From positions 10,186 through 74,185 of the forward strand of contig NZ_JAKDJE010000004.1 of NCBI RefSeq assembly GCF_030454045.1: DNA of 64,000 nt, written 5' to 3'. The DNA comes from Psychrobacter sp. (GTDB lineage Bacteria > Pseudomonadota > Gammaproteobacteria > Pseudomonadales > Moraxellaceae). This document shows, piece by piece, positions 19,749-28,100 of the stretch. The position numbers and the translations under genes were made by a program. The stretch's first letter is position 1. Each line of letters opens with the position of its first letter. The notes under the pieces are model-generated. The model was given only the letters and a program-made list of their open reading frames with translations, was not told the origin of the DNA and searched no databases.

Positions 19749-20687
19749 ATGCAAATATCTAATAGCTACGACTACCAAAGCAACGCTGCGACCAAAGACA
19801 CGCCATGGATCCGCCGCACTTTTATTGTCATTGCCGTATTATTTATGGTTTTGATGTTGGTCATTCCTTTACTGGCTGTGTTTTATGAGGCATTTAAAAA
19901 CGGCTGGCAGTTATATCTTGCATCATTGGTTGACCCTGAGGCGCTCCAAGCCATCAAACTCACATTGATCACAGCGGCGATTGTTTTACCGATTAATATG
20001 GTTATGGGTATTGCGATTGCGTGGTTGGTCACACGCTATCAGTTCAAAGGTAAGCAGCTGGTGACGACGTTACTTGATTTGCCATTTTCTGTGTCGCCCG
20101 TCGTCGCAGGTTTGATGTTCGTACTTCTATTTGGTTTGAATTCTACGATCGGTGGATGGCTTGAGAGCATGGGTTTTCAGGTGATCTATGCAGTACCTGG
20201 TATTATTTTGGCGACGCTATTTGTCACCTTTCCTTTTGTTGCACGTGAGCTGATACCACTAATGCAGACCCAAGGCGACTCTGAAGAGCAAGCCGCATTA
20301 ACCTTGGGTGCGACAGGCTGGCAGACTTTTTGGCATGTGACATTGCCTAATATTAAATGGGCGCTGCTATATGGTTTGATTTTGACCAATGCACGTGCGA
20401 TGGGGGAGTTCGGCGCTGTCAGTGTCGTATCTGGTCATATTCGCGGTGAGACTAATACCATACCGCTGTTGGTTGAGATTGCCTATAATGATTATAACTT
20501 TACCGCTGCATTTGCCTTATCGAGCTTACTTGCCGCACTTGCCTTAGTGACGCTATTGATTCAGCAAGTCATGACCAAAATGCAAGAGCGTAAATTTGCT
20601 AAGTCTGAACGTTTGGCGGCTGCCCCTGAGCTACCAGCGAGTGCCAATGCAACGACGTCAACGGCTGAGAGTACTAGTAAGCTATAA
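19749..20687 (+). CDS. cysW: Sulfate/thiosulfate ABC transporter permease CysW
   Basis: Second permease subunit. The 312 residues contain about six membrane spans, the segment LLDLPFSVSPVVAGLMFVLL, the EAA loop SEEQAALTLGATGWQTFWHV and GEFGAVSVVSGHIRGETNT, all diagnostic for CysW. The C-terminal tail of about 40 residues is Ala/Ser/Thr-rich and probably unstructured in the cytoplasm. Its start follows the cysT stop by one base. Confidence 0.94.
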   Translation: MQISNSYDYQSNAATKDTPWIRRTFIVIAVLFMVLMLVIPLLAVFYEAFKNGWQLYLASLVDPEALQAIKLTLITAAIVLPINMVMGIAIAWLVTRYQFKGKQLVTTLLDLPFSVSPVVAGLMFVLLFGLNSTIGGWLESMGFQVIYAVPGIILATLFVTFPFVARELIPLMQTQGDSEEQAALTLGATGWQTFWHVTLPNIKWALLYGLILTNARAMGEFGAVSVVSGHIRGETNTIPLLVEIAYNDYNFTAAFALSSLLAALALVTLLIQQVMTKMQERKFAKSERLAAAPELPASANATTSTAESTSKL

Positions 20688-20784
20688 GTTGTTTGGGTAA
20701 GTATTCAGGGTTGTTCAATCATATTGACACAGTCGTTAAGACATCAGTCTCAATACGACAAAAGATATTATAAGAGATACCATT

Positions 20785-21507
20785 ATGAGCATTGAGATTC
20801 GCAACGTTAATAAAAAATTTGGTGACTTTACGGCTTTAGATAACATCAATATTACTGTGCCAACTGGCAAGCTGACGACCTTGCTAGGCCCATCAGGCTG
20901 CGGTAAGACCACATTGCTACGTATCATTGCGGGTCTGGAATATGCCGACTCTGGACAGGTACTGTTTGATGAGCTGGATGTCACCAATACGCCAGTACAA
21001 AAGCGTCATATTGGCTTTATGTTTCAGCATTATGCGTTGTTCCGTCATAAGAGCATCGCGGATAACGTTGCCTTTGGATTGACGTTGCTACCAAAAAATG
21101 AGCGACCTAGTAAGGCGGATATCAATAAGCGCGTGGCTGAGCTGTTAGAGTTGGTGCAGCTGCCACAAGTCGCTAATGCGTACCCACATCAACTATCAGG
21201 TGGTCAGCGTCAGCGAATTGCCTTAGCCCGTGCACTGGCAGTAAAACCAAAGTTACTATTGCTAGATGAGCCATTTGGTGCGTTAGATGCCAAAGTACGT
21301 AAGGAGCTGCGCACGTGGCTAAAAAATATCCATCATGAGCTTGGCATCACAAGTATCATGGTGACTCATGACCAAGAAGAGGCGCGTGCGGTATCAGATG
21401 AGATCGTCGTGATGAATCAAGGGCGAGTAGAGCAGGTAGGAACGTCAGAGGAGTTGATACATCATCCAGCCAATGCGTTTATCAGCGACTTCTTAGACTT
21501 GGCATAG
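20785..21507 (+). CDS. cysA: Sulfate/thiosulfate ABC transporter ATPase CysA, short form
   Basis: ATPase that powers sulfate import. Walker A GPSGCGKTT (about 35-43), Q-loop FMFQHYALF, signature LSGGQRQRIALARAL (about 138) and Walker B LLLLDEPFGALD with the H-loop VTHDQEEA are all intact. At 240 residues it ends right after the nucleotide-binding domain. E. coli CysA is about 365 because of a C-terminal TOBE-type regulatory domain, which is missing here. The stop is followed by a good terminator, so the short form looks real and not frameshifted. It lies about 100 bp after cysW. Confidence 0.93.
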   Translation: MSIEIRNVNKKFGDFTALDNINITVPTGKLTTLLGPSGCGKTTLLRIIAGLEYADSGQVLFDELDVTNTPVQKRHIGFMFQHYALFRHKSIADNVAFGLTLLPKNERPSKADINKRVAELLELVQLPQVANAYPHQLSGGQRQRIALARALAVKPKLLLLDEPFGALDAKVRKELRTWLKNIHHELGITSIMVTHDQEEARAVSDEIVVMNQGRVEQVGTSEELIHHPANAFISDFLDLA

Positions 21508-21552
21508 GGCTCGGCGTTTACTTTTTGTCCTTTATAACAGATCAGAGTAAGC

Positions 21553-21594
21553 AAACTAAAAAAACCTACACATTTATGTAGGTTTTTTTAGTTT
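21553..21594. terminator. Bidirectional terminator after cysA
   Basis: Perfect 18-bp arms AAACTAAAAAAACCTACA / TGTAGGTTTTTTTAGTTT around a 6-bp loop. It separates cysA from the convergent ArsR-type gene and serves both strands. Confidence 0.92.
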
Positions 21595-21641
21595 GTCGAG
21601 TCATCTGTACCACAGACAACCATCCTAAATAGCCGCGCTAT

Positions 21642-21971
21642 CTAGGCAAGCTTTGATGCGTCGCTATCTGACTCATTAGGCAAGAGCTGGTCATAAGTAA
21701 TATTCAAGATATCTTGACACCATTCTGGCAAATCATCAGCGACTTCATACCACATCCATGTGCCATCACGCACATAGCTCAAAATACCCAATTTCTTCAA
21801 ATGGTTCAGGTGACGCGATATCGTTGGTTGTGGTTGATCCAGTATGTCTACCAGATCACCCACGCAACGGGCTTCTTTTTTGAAAAGAATTTGAAATATT
21901 TTTAGACGTGTCGGATCAGATAAGACTTTAAATAGATCAATAGGTCGTATCGTAAAATTATTATCAGACAT
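21642..21971 (-). CDS. ArsR-family winged-helix transcriptional regulator
   Basis: A small (109 aa) DNA-binding repressor. The helix-turn-helix region LFKVLSDPTRLKIFQIL, the recognition helix QPTISRHLNHLKKLGIL and the wing (YVRDGTWMWYEV) match the ArsR/SmtB family. The metal-binding motif ELCVCDL of arsenic sensors is here EARCVGDLV, with a single cysteine, so sensing of arsenite through a Cys pair is unlikely; the signal is unknown. It is divergent from bfd over 362 bp that include a Fur-like box, and convergent with cysA. Confidence 0.88.
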   Translation of the reverse strand: MSDNNFTIRPIDLFKVLSDPTRLKIFQILFKKEARCVGDLVDILDQPQPTISRHLNHLKKLGILSYVRDGTWMWYEVADDLPEWCQDILNITYDQLLPNESDSDASKLA

Positions 21972-22333
21972 AGAAAAATTCCAGTGTGCTTCGTTTATAG
22001 GGGTTCAATATACCAGCAGTTATTCATAAAATCGATTAAAAAATAATCAAAATTACAGTTCATCGTAAATTTACTACCTTTCACAATATTCGGTTACAGG
22101 CACACTTATATCCGCTTACACAAATGTATAACCTGAGACAATGCTGTGACTGATAAATATACCGAATGTGATTGAAAATGATAATAGTTATCGTTATTAT
22201 ACTGCATAGAATAAACGTGGTGTTTAATAATACATCACAGCCAATGATCGTTAGCAGCTTTCACCCATGATCTTATCAATCACTCAGTAGTGCACAGCAA
22301 TTATCGAATAGTGGTATTCAGAGGAGCCAATCC
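21972..22333. other. Intergenic region between the ArsR-type gene and bfd
   Basis: 362 bp that must hold the promoters of the divergent regulator and bfd. It contains the Fur-box-like element listed at 22175. No coding potential seen. Confidence 0.6.
22175..22199. promoter_or_regulatory. Putative Fur box upstream of bfd
   Basis: The stretch AAAATGATAATAGTTATCG closely follows the Fur consensus (GATAATGATAATCATTATC half-sites). It lies about 135 bp before bfd. Bfd is induced in iron limitation in other bacteria, which fits. Confidence 0.6.
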
Positions 22334-22525
22334 ATGTACGTATGTATCTGTAATAACGTCAAAGAAAAGCAAATCAAAGCAGCCATTGCCTCTGGTGTCG
22401 ATACGCTCGATGGTCTAAAAGACACGCTCGACGTTGCAACTTGCTGTGGATGCTGTGAGCCTATGGTCAATGATTACTTAGACGAACATCACGCAGCACT
22501 CGATGTCTTAGCGTATGCTGTCTAG
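22334..22525 (+). CDS. bfd: Bacterioferritin-associated ferredoxin (Bfd)
   Basis: A 63-residue [2Fe-2S] protein that binds bacterioferritin and delivers electrons to its heme so that stored iron is released. The four-cysteine pattern is visible: CIC near residue 4 and CCGCC near residue 37, with the helical segments VKEKQIKAAI and GLKDTL between. A GAGG site precedes the ATG. Two bacterioferritin genes follow about 380 bp downstream in the same direction. Confidence 0.93.
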   Translation: MYVCICNNVKEKQIKAAIASGVDTLDGLKDTLDVATCCGCCEPMVNDYLDEHHAALDVLAYAV

Positions 22526-22907
22526 GCGCTTTTGAACCAAACCCCGTTATCTTGGGTCTGACCATCCGATGAAATATATTCCAAATTATAAATATATAAT
22601 TTTATTATACATAAAGAATAGGTCATAAGCGTCCATATAACCTCATCGATACGCCAGCATCGTTGCTACCACTCTACATCAAATATTGTGCTTAACTGCT
22701 GTGGTTAATTACAATTCTCAATTAGCATCTCATTCTTAGTTCACAACATTACATGCGATGTAGCGACTGTATGCTACTATATCTGTCTAAAATTGTAAGA
22801 CGTTCGATAGATTTTACTCTTTACTGATCAGTTTACGTATTCAGGTATCTTTATATGTAAATATATGAATATATAGATCGGTAAAAACATATAGAGGAGT
22901 GTACATT
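22526..22907. other. AT-rich intergenic region between bfd and the bacterioferritin genes
   Basis: About 380 bp, very AT-rich around 22580-22620 and 22850-22890. It probably contains the bacterioferritin promoter. I see no Fur box, terminator or coding frame. Confidence 0.5.
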
Positions 22908-23396
22908 ATGAAAGGCAGTCAAAAAGTTATTGATTATTTGAATTTCTTATTGGGCGGTGAGCTGGCGGCACGTGATCAGTATTTTATCCACTCAGAGATG
23001 TATGCTGAATGGAGCTATGGCAAATTGTACGATCGTATCCATCATGAAATGGAAGATGAGACACTGCATGCGCAGGCGATTATTCGTCGCATTCTCATGC
23101 TGAGTGGTACACCCAACATGACGATCGATCAGATCAATATCGGCAGCACGGTTCCTGAGATGCTACAGATTGATCTTGATTTAGAATATAAAGTACAGAA
23201 ACATCTAAAAGAAGGCATTGCGCTTTGTGAAGCAGAACACGACTATGTCACACGTGAGATGCTGGTTGAGCAGCTAAAAGATACTGAAGAAGACCATGCG
23301 CATTGGCTTGAGCAACAGTTGCGCTTAATTGACATGATTGGTCTGCCTAATTATCTACAAACCCAAGTGGCTGAAGTCACTCCCAATCTTGTTTGA
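22908..23396 (+). CDS. bfr: Bacterioferritin subunit with intact ferroxidase site, lacking the heme methionine
   Basis: Iron-storage subunit. The start is the ATG at 22908 (MKGSQKVIDY), with AGAGGAG 8 bases before it; a GTG three codons upstream is less likely. In E. coli numbering the ferroxidase ligands are present: E18, E51, H54, an acidic residue at about 94, and the EE..H pair near 127-130 (KDTEEDHAHW). The heme axial ligand M52 is threonine (DETLHA). This subunit should therefore oxidise iron but not bind heme in a like-like dimer. It is the first of two adjacent genes whose defects are complementary. Confidence 0.93.
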   Translation: MKGSQKVIDYLNFLLGGELAARDQYFIHSEMYAEWSYGKLYDRIHHEMEDETLHAQAIIRRILMLSGTPNMTIDQINIGSTVPEMLQIDLDLEYKVQKHLKEGIALCEAEHDYVTREMLVEQLKDTEEDHAHWLEQQLRLIDMIGLPNYLQTQVAEVTPNLV

Positions 23397-23456
23397 TATC
23401 ATCATAGATATAAATAAAACATAACACTTAGTACAAATATGAAAGGGAGAGAGACA

Positions 23457-23939
23457 ATGAAAGGGGATAAAGAGGTTATCCGCGCACTTAACAAAGTACT
23501 TGGACAGTCATTGATTGCTATTAATCAGTACTTTTTGCACGCACGTATTGCCCGTCACTGGGGATTAGAATCTCTAAATGACTCACTTTATAAGCAGTCG
23601 ATTGCTGAGATGAAATGGTCAGACGATTTGATCGCACGCATTTTGTTGTTGGATGGTTTGCCTAACTTACAAGAGCTTGGTAAGGTGTTGGTTGGGGAAG
23701 ATGTACCAGAAGTGATTGAGTGCAATCTGCGCCTTGAGAAGCAAAAATTTGATATCATCACCGATGCAATCACCTTGTGCGAGACAAAGTCTGACTATGT
23801 CTCTCGCCAGCTGTTGGTCACGTTAAAAGATGGCAGTGAAGAATATCAAGACTGGCTAGAGACGCAGGAAGATTTGATCGAAAGTATTGGTGCAGAACGC
23901 TATATTCAATCACAAATCAATGATGACGAGACACCTTAA
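23457..23939 (+). CDS. bfr: Bacterioferritin subunit with heme methionine, ferroxidase-deficient
   Basis: Second bacterioferritin subunit. I choose the ATG at 23457 (MKGDKEVIRALNKVLG), which has AGGGAGAG upstream; a start at 23439 would add six residues and place the family's MKGD N-terminus inside. M52, the heme ligand, is present (AEMKW). The ferroxidase site is damaged: E18 is Ser, H54 is Trp and the H130 position is Tyr (SEEYQDW). It lies 60 bp after the first gene. Together they match the two-subunit bacterioferritins known in Neisseria, where one subunit binds heme and the other oxidises iron. Confidence 0.93.
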   Translation: MKGDKEVIRALNKVLGQSLIAINQYFLHARIARHWGLESLNDSLYKQSIAEMKWSDDLIARILLLDGLPNLQELGKVLVGEDVPEVIECNLRLEKQKFDIITDAITLCETKSDYVSRQLLVTLKDGSEEYQDWLETQEDLIESIGAERYIQSQINDDETP

Positions 23940-23973
23940 ACGATTGGCTTAGTCTAGCCGATAATAAAACCGA

Positions 23974-24006
23974 ATGAAAAGCCAGCGATTATGCTGGCTT
24001 TTTTGT
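23974..24006. terminator. Terminator after the bacterioferritin genes
   Basis: Inverted repeat AAAAGCCAGC / GCTGGCTTTT followed by a T-run at 24000-24004. Confidence 0.88.
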
Positions 24007-24049
24007 GTCTTACTTTTTTATACAGGATTTTTTGTACAGGGATAAAGGG

Positions 24050-24392
24050 TTATATGGAGAATAGGAAAAGGTTTGCCCATATCGTCAAATGGTGAGCGGA
24101 AAACGACAGCTGTTTACCGATGCCTTTTCCTCTTGCCTTATCTGTGACAAATAGCATTTCAATCTTTGAACCCTTTATTTTAATAAAGCCCAGCATGGAA
24201 CCATTACCGTCTTTGATACATTTTAGGGTCAATGCAGGCAAGCATTTTTTAATGATGATAGGTCTAAAAAAAGGCAATATCTTCTTCTGTGATAAAGTCA
24301 TGGGTTGCTCGAACAGAGTTTTCCCAAACAGCCATCAACGCGGCATAGTTTTCAAGAAATACGTCTTCTATCGCCATAGTATTTTCTCTCAT
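24050..24392 (-). pseudogene. GNAT acetyltransferase, frameshifted and C-terminally truncated
   Basis: The frame starts at the ATG at 24392, which overlaps the stop of the MFS gene (TAATG), or at 24377 (MAIEDVF). It reads the family's N-terminus (VWENSVRATHDFITEEDIAFF) and hits a stop at a run of seven T residues on this strand (24266-24272). With one T fewer it continues RPIII...LTLKCIKD...LGFI...IEMLFVTDKARGKGIGKQL, including the acetyl-CoA loop RGKGIG. It then ends about 20 residues later, short of the usual C-terminal part (about 40 residues missing). Two lesions argue for a true pseudogene. A sequencing error in the homopolymer would explain only the first. Confidence 0.8.
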
Positions 24393-25768
24393 TAGTACAG
24401 ACCGCGACCATCCTCTGGCTTTAGCCGTAAAAAACCCAGCCCTGAGAGAATAGTAAAGCCGCCCAGCACCCAATAAGTGATTTGAAAAGCTTGTAGGGTA
24501 TCCACTTGAAACCGATCACGTAATAAGTTTAGTAATGCGGCACCAAAGGCAATACCCAAGCCGATTGCCATTTGCTGATTGACGGCCATTAAGCTGTTGC
24601 CACTACTGGTCTGTGCCCCTTGTAAATCGCCGATAGTGATGGTATTCATGGCACTGAACTGGATTGAGTTACAAACACCAATCACAATCAGCACCGGGAT
24701 CATCCATGGCCACTGCGCCGCATCTGAGAACTGTCCTAGTACAATGATCAGTAAACCCAAAATAAGGGTGTTGTATACCAATACGGTACGGTAACTATAA
24801 CGCTGAATAATTTTGCTGACAAAGGGTTTTATCCCAAGTGCACCAACTGCAATGGGTGCTAATAACCAGCCTGCCTGCGAAGGTGTGTATTCAAACACGA
24901 CTTGTAATAGTAATGGTAATAAAAAAGGCACGGCACTGATGCCAATACGCGTGGATAGATTGCCAGTAATACCAATACGAAAAGTAGGCACATTAAAGAG
25001 TGTCAAAGAAAATAGCGGCGCAACATGGCGTTTAGCATGCCATACATAGGTCAGTAAAAAACCAATCGATGCGGCAGCTAGCAATAGCGTATTGTAACCG
25101 TGGCCCACTTTTGAACCCATCTCAACCGCTAACGTCAACGCGCACGCACCCAATGCGAACAGCCCAAAACCGACCCAGTCTAAAGACTGCTTATCCCCAA
25201 ACAGCGCAGGTATGAGTTTTTTGCCAATGACAAACCCCACCACGCCCATTGGAATATTGATCAAAAATATCCAGTGCCAACTGGCATATTGGACCAAATA
25301 CCCGCCAAGCAAGGGTCCAACCAGAGGCGCGACCAAGGCAGGAATTACTGCAAAATTCATTACCGTTAATAACTGATTACGCGGGTAGGACTTTACCAAA
25401 ATCAAGCGCCCAACTGGGGTCATCATAGCGCCGCCAATACCTTGTATCACCCGTGATACCACCAAAAAGTTCAATGTGGACGCCATCGCGCACAGCAGTG
25501 AACCGATGCAAAATATCACAATAGCGGAGAGAAAAACGCGGCGCGTACCGTATTTGTCTGCCAAAAACCCACTAATTGGAATAAAAATTGCCAAGGTCAA
25601 TGCATAGCTGATAACGGCCCACTGCATTTTTAACGGTGACTCATCTAATGCCAAGGCCATCTGCGGCAGTGCGGTGTTCAGGATAGTGGCATCCAGAATT
25701 TGCATGAATAGCGCCACTGCTAACACATAGGGTAGGTATTTATTTTGAGTTGGGGTGAGCGTTAGCAT
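24392..25768 (-). CDS. MFS multidrug exporter, DHA2 family (MdtD/EmrB-like)
   Basis: Proton-driven export of drugs or metabolites across the inner membrane; the substrate is unknown. The 458 residues are almost entirely hydrophobic, with 13-14 probable membrane spans. Motif A (GFLADKYGTRRVF), motif C-like segments and the DHA2 N-terminal signature ILDATILNTALPQMA are present. The length and the LDATILNTALP start fit MdtD. Its stop overlaps the start of the GNAT remnant, so they formed an operon. No local regulator is seen. Confidence 0.9.
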   Translation of the reverse strand: MLTLTPTQNKYLPYVLAVALFMQILDATILNTALPQMALALDESPLKMQWAVISYALTLAIFIPISGFLADKYGTRRVFLSAIVIFCIGSLLCAMASTLNFLVVSRVIQGIGGAMMTPVGRLILVKSYPRNQLLTVMNFAVIPALVAPLVGPLLGGYLVQYASWHWIFLINIPMGVVGFVIGKKLIPALFGDKQSLDWVGFGLFALGACALTLAVEMGSKVGHGYNTLLLAAASIGFLLTYVWHAKRHVAPLFSLTLFNVPTFRIGITGNLSTRIGISAVPFLLPLLLQVVFEYTPSQAGWLLAPIAVGALGIKPFVSKIIQRYSYRTVLVYNTLILGLLIIVLGQFSDAAQWPWMIPVLIVIGVCNSIQFSAMNTITIGDLQGAQTSSGNSLMAVNQQMAIGLGIAFGAALLNLLRDRFQVDTLQAFQITYWVLGGFTILSGLGFLRLKPEDGRGLY

Positions 25769-25984
25769 GTCAATCCCATTGGGTATCTCATTATGAAGTC
25801 AAAAAAATCGCCTCTGACAATCAGAGCTGCCAGAATGCGCGATATAAGTTGAGTAGTATAAGAAAGCTTGTATCGTAATAAAAGTAGCTCAAGGTAACGA
25901 GATACCCTGATAGGCTTGAATCATTAGGTGATATGTCATCACTCACAGCAAAATCGTAACATTGATTACAAGAGAAGACTTTTA

Positions 25985-26188
25985 TGCGGTAATGATGAGG
26001 CTGATTATAATATTGCCGATATGATTATTTGGGCATGGTATGGACAGTTGGTACTTGGCAAGCTATATGATGCGGCAGAGTTTTTGCAAGTACAAGACTA
26101 CAAACACATACAGCGCTGGGCGAAAAAAATTGCTGAGAGACCTGCCGTCAAGCGTGCTATAGACCTAGAGTTAAAACCTATTGATTAA
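25985..26188 (+). pseudogene. Glutathione S-transferase fragment (YghU/YfcG-like C-terminus)
   Basis: A 66-residue C-terminal piece of a glutathione S-transferase: YNIADMIIWAWYGQL, AAEFLQVQDYKHIQRWAKKI and ERPAVKRA match the last helices of YghU-type enzymes. The glutathione-binding thioredoxin-fold domain and most of the helical domain are missing. Sequence upstream of about 25985 does not read as GST in any frame. This is the remnant of a deleted gene. Confidence 0.75.
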
Positions 26189-26240
26189 CTTATAAGATCA
26201 CACCCATTGAATGGTCTTAATTAGTGACAATTAGGAATGA

Positions 26241-26278
26241 AATCAGGCTGATAAGTAAATCTCTTATCAGCCTGATTT
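26241..26278. terminator. Hairpin terminator
   Basis: Perfect 15-bp arms AATCAGGCTGATAAG / CTTATCAGCCTGATT around a 7-bp loop, with a TTTTA tail. It follows the GST remnant. Confidence 0.75.
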
Positions 26279-26446
26279 TATTGTATTTAATTTAATTAAA
26301 TGAATATAAATACAGCCACTTACTTTCCTTTGTGTTTACACAATGGTACATTAGTACAACAGATAGAAACATTGGTGCGTTAAGATAACCGCTTATCACC
26401 GTAATCGACAGGTGTTTATACTTATTTAATTGATGAGTAATAGATT

Positions 26447-27538
26447 ATGAAACACAATAATAAAATGCGCTTACCTATGCTTGCAGCAGTTAGTATGGCT
26501 TTGTTTGGTACAGCAAGTATGGTGAACGCCAAAACTGAAACTGAGTTTACCAGCCAAGATTGGCAGGTGGTCTGTGATAATACCCGTACTTGCCGGATAG
26601 CAGGCTATCAAGCAGAAAATAATAGTGAATTTCCTGTCTCTGTCTTATTGACCCGCCGTGCAGGGGCAAACGCCGCTGTAGATGGCAAAGTCAAGCTTGG
26701 TGGTACCAAAGACAGCTCCTCTAAAGCTCTCATGCAGCTTGGCAACCGCCACCGTATCTCTTTGTTTATTAACGATAGAAACTATGGTGAAACCAAACCA
26801 TATTCTGCGGCAACAGGCCATGCTGAGCTTACTCAAACGCAAGTTACCGCCTTAGTTAGCGCCCTTCAGCGATCAAGCAAAATCACATTCGCATTACGTA
26901 ACTCGCGCTGGCAACTCTCAGACAGAGGAGCTAGTGCGGTCATGTTAAAGGCCGATGATGTCCAAGGACGCGTGGGTACGCCAAGTGCGCTGATGAACCA
27001 TGATAATGCGACCAAATCTAATAGTAATGTCTTACCCCCTAAAGCAGTACCTGTACTACGTTTTGTAGAGCCTGCCGGAAAATCTGATACCAATAATAGC
27101 AAAAAGTTTGTGATGAGATCTTCTCAATTGGCATCCCTAATGAAACGAACCATGAAAGATGCGGACGCGGATTGTCCAAATCTATCAGATGATTCATCTT
27201 GGCAAGTCAATCGGCTCAATGATTCACAGCTACTTGCACAGCACGATTGCTGGACAGCCGCTTACAACGCTGGTAGTGGGGTGTGGGTGATCAATGATAG
27301 CAAGCCCTACAAGCCAACCTTGGTGACGACTAGCGCCACCAATTACGACAAAGGTAAGCTTAGCTCAGTACAAAAAGGTCGCGGTATTGGCGACTGTATG
27401 AGTCAAGTCGATTGGGTGTGGACGGGCCGCGCGTTTGAGAAAAGCCATGAAAGCACCACTGGACTGTGCCGTCTTATCGAAGCGGGCGGGGCATGGCAGC
27501 TGCCGACTTATGTCACGGATGTTAAAGTAGTCAAATAA
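26447..27538 (+). CDS. DUF1176 family exported protein
   Basis: The N-terminus has a signal peptide (basic start, hydrophobic run, cleavage near VNA-K at about 28), so the protein is exported. The segment DWQVVCDNTRTCRIAGY followed by FPVSVLLTRRAG is characteristic of DUF1176 proteins, whose function is unknown. Several Cys pairs (VCDNTRTC, DCPN..DCW, DCMS..GLC) suggest disulfides. A conserved DWVWTGRAFEKSHES segment lies near the C-terminus. It stands alone with its own promoter region. Confidence 0.82.
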   Translation: MKHNNKMRLPMLAAVSMALFGTASMVNAKTETEFTSQDWQVVCDNTRTCRIAGYQAENNSEFPVSVLLTRRAGANAAVDGKVKLGGTKDSSSKALMQLGNRHRISLFINDRNYGETKPYSAATGHAELTQTQVTALVSALQRSSKITFALRNSRWQLSDRGASAVMLKADDVQGRVGTPSALMNHDNATKSNSNVLPPKAVPVLRFVEPAGKSDTNNSKKFVMRSSQLASLMKRTMKDADADCPNLSDDSSWQVNRLNDSQLLAQHDCWTAAYNAGSGVWVINDSKPYKPTLVTTSATNYDKGKLSSVQKGRGIGDCMSQVDWVWTGRAFEKSHESTTGLCRLIEAGGAWQLPTYVTDVKVVK

Positions 27539-28100
27539 TCACCGATTTTTTGTTGAATGAGACGTTTAGCATGCTCAATAGAGGACTTATTCGGGCTATT
27601 TACTCAGTAATTGAATAAATGGCTACACATAATTTTTTATTGTGCTATACTGCGTCGCCACGCAAGCTTAGGCTTTCGTGAATTATGAGATTGATAACAT
27701 CGCCTGCGATTTTGGGTCTAGGATGACCATAAGTAATTGTTGCCGATGATTTTGTGTGCTTAAATAACCTTTCAAATATATTCGTTATTTTTGACTCATA
27801 TCTTATCTACTGACCTATATAGGGTCTAGATTGGTTGCTGTTTGCGATTATCTACTTTGGATAAAGTATCGATAATGCGCGTATATCAAACATGGATAAG
27901 ACACTCGGCACTACCACCAAAATACGTCAGACAGTACGAAAGCACTTATTATTATTCTGAGCCCAATTGGCTCGGATGCGGATTATCGACACTTTTTGTG
28001 ATTCGATAGCTACTTAATAAAGGCGGCGTGATGAACGGTTATCAGTGGTATGCATCAAGTTTGCTGAATTTACAGCAGCTTATACTTACCAAGGATTCCT
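27539..28100 (+). promoter_or_regulatory. Long leader region of the DEAD-box helicase gene
   Basis: 562 bp without a coding frame. An extended -10 (TGCTATACT) at about 27643-27651 is the best promoter by eye and would give a 5' leader of about 440 nt. A short hairpin (CACG.AAGC / GCTT.CGTG) is at 27659-27680. Long structured leaders are typical of cold-inducible RNA helicase genes; that this one is cold-regulated is inference. Confidence 0.5.

Noticed and set aside
25781..25907. Inverted pair GGGTATCTC / GAGATACCC (25781-25789 and 25899-25907)
   Set aside because: The arms are 109 bp apart with no element or target duplication between; probably chance.
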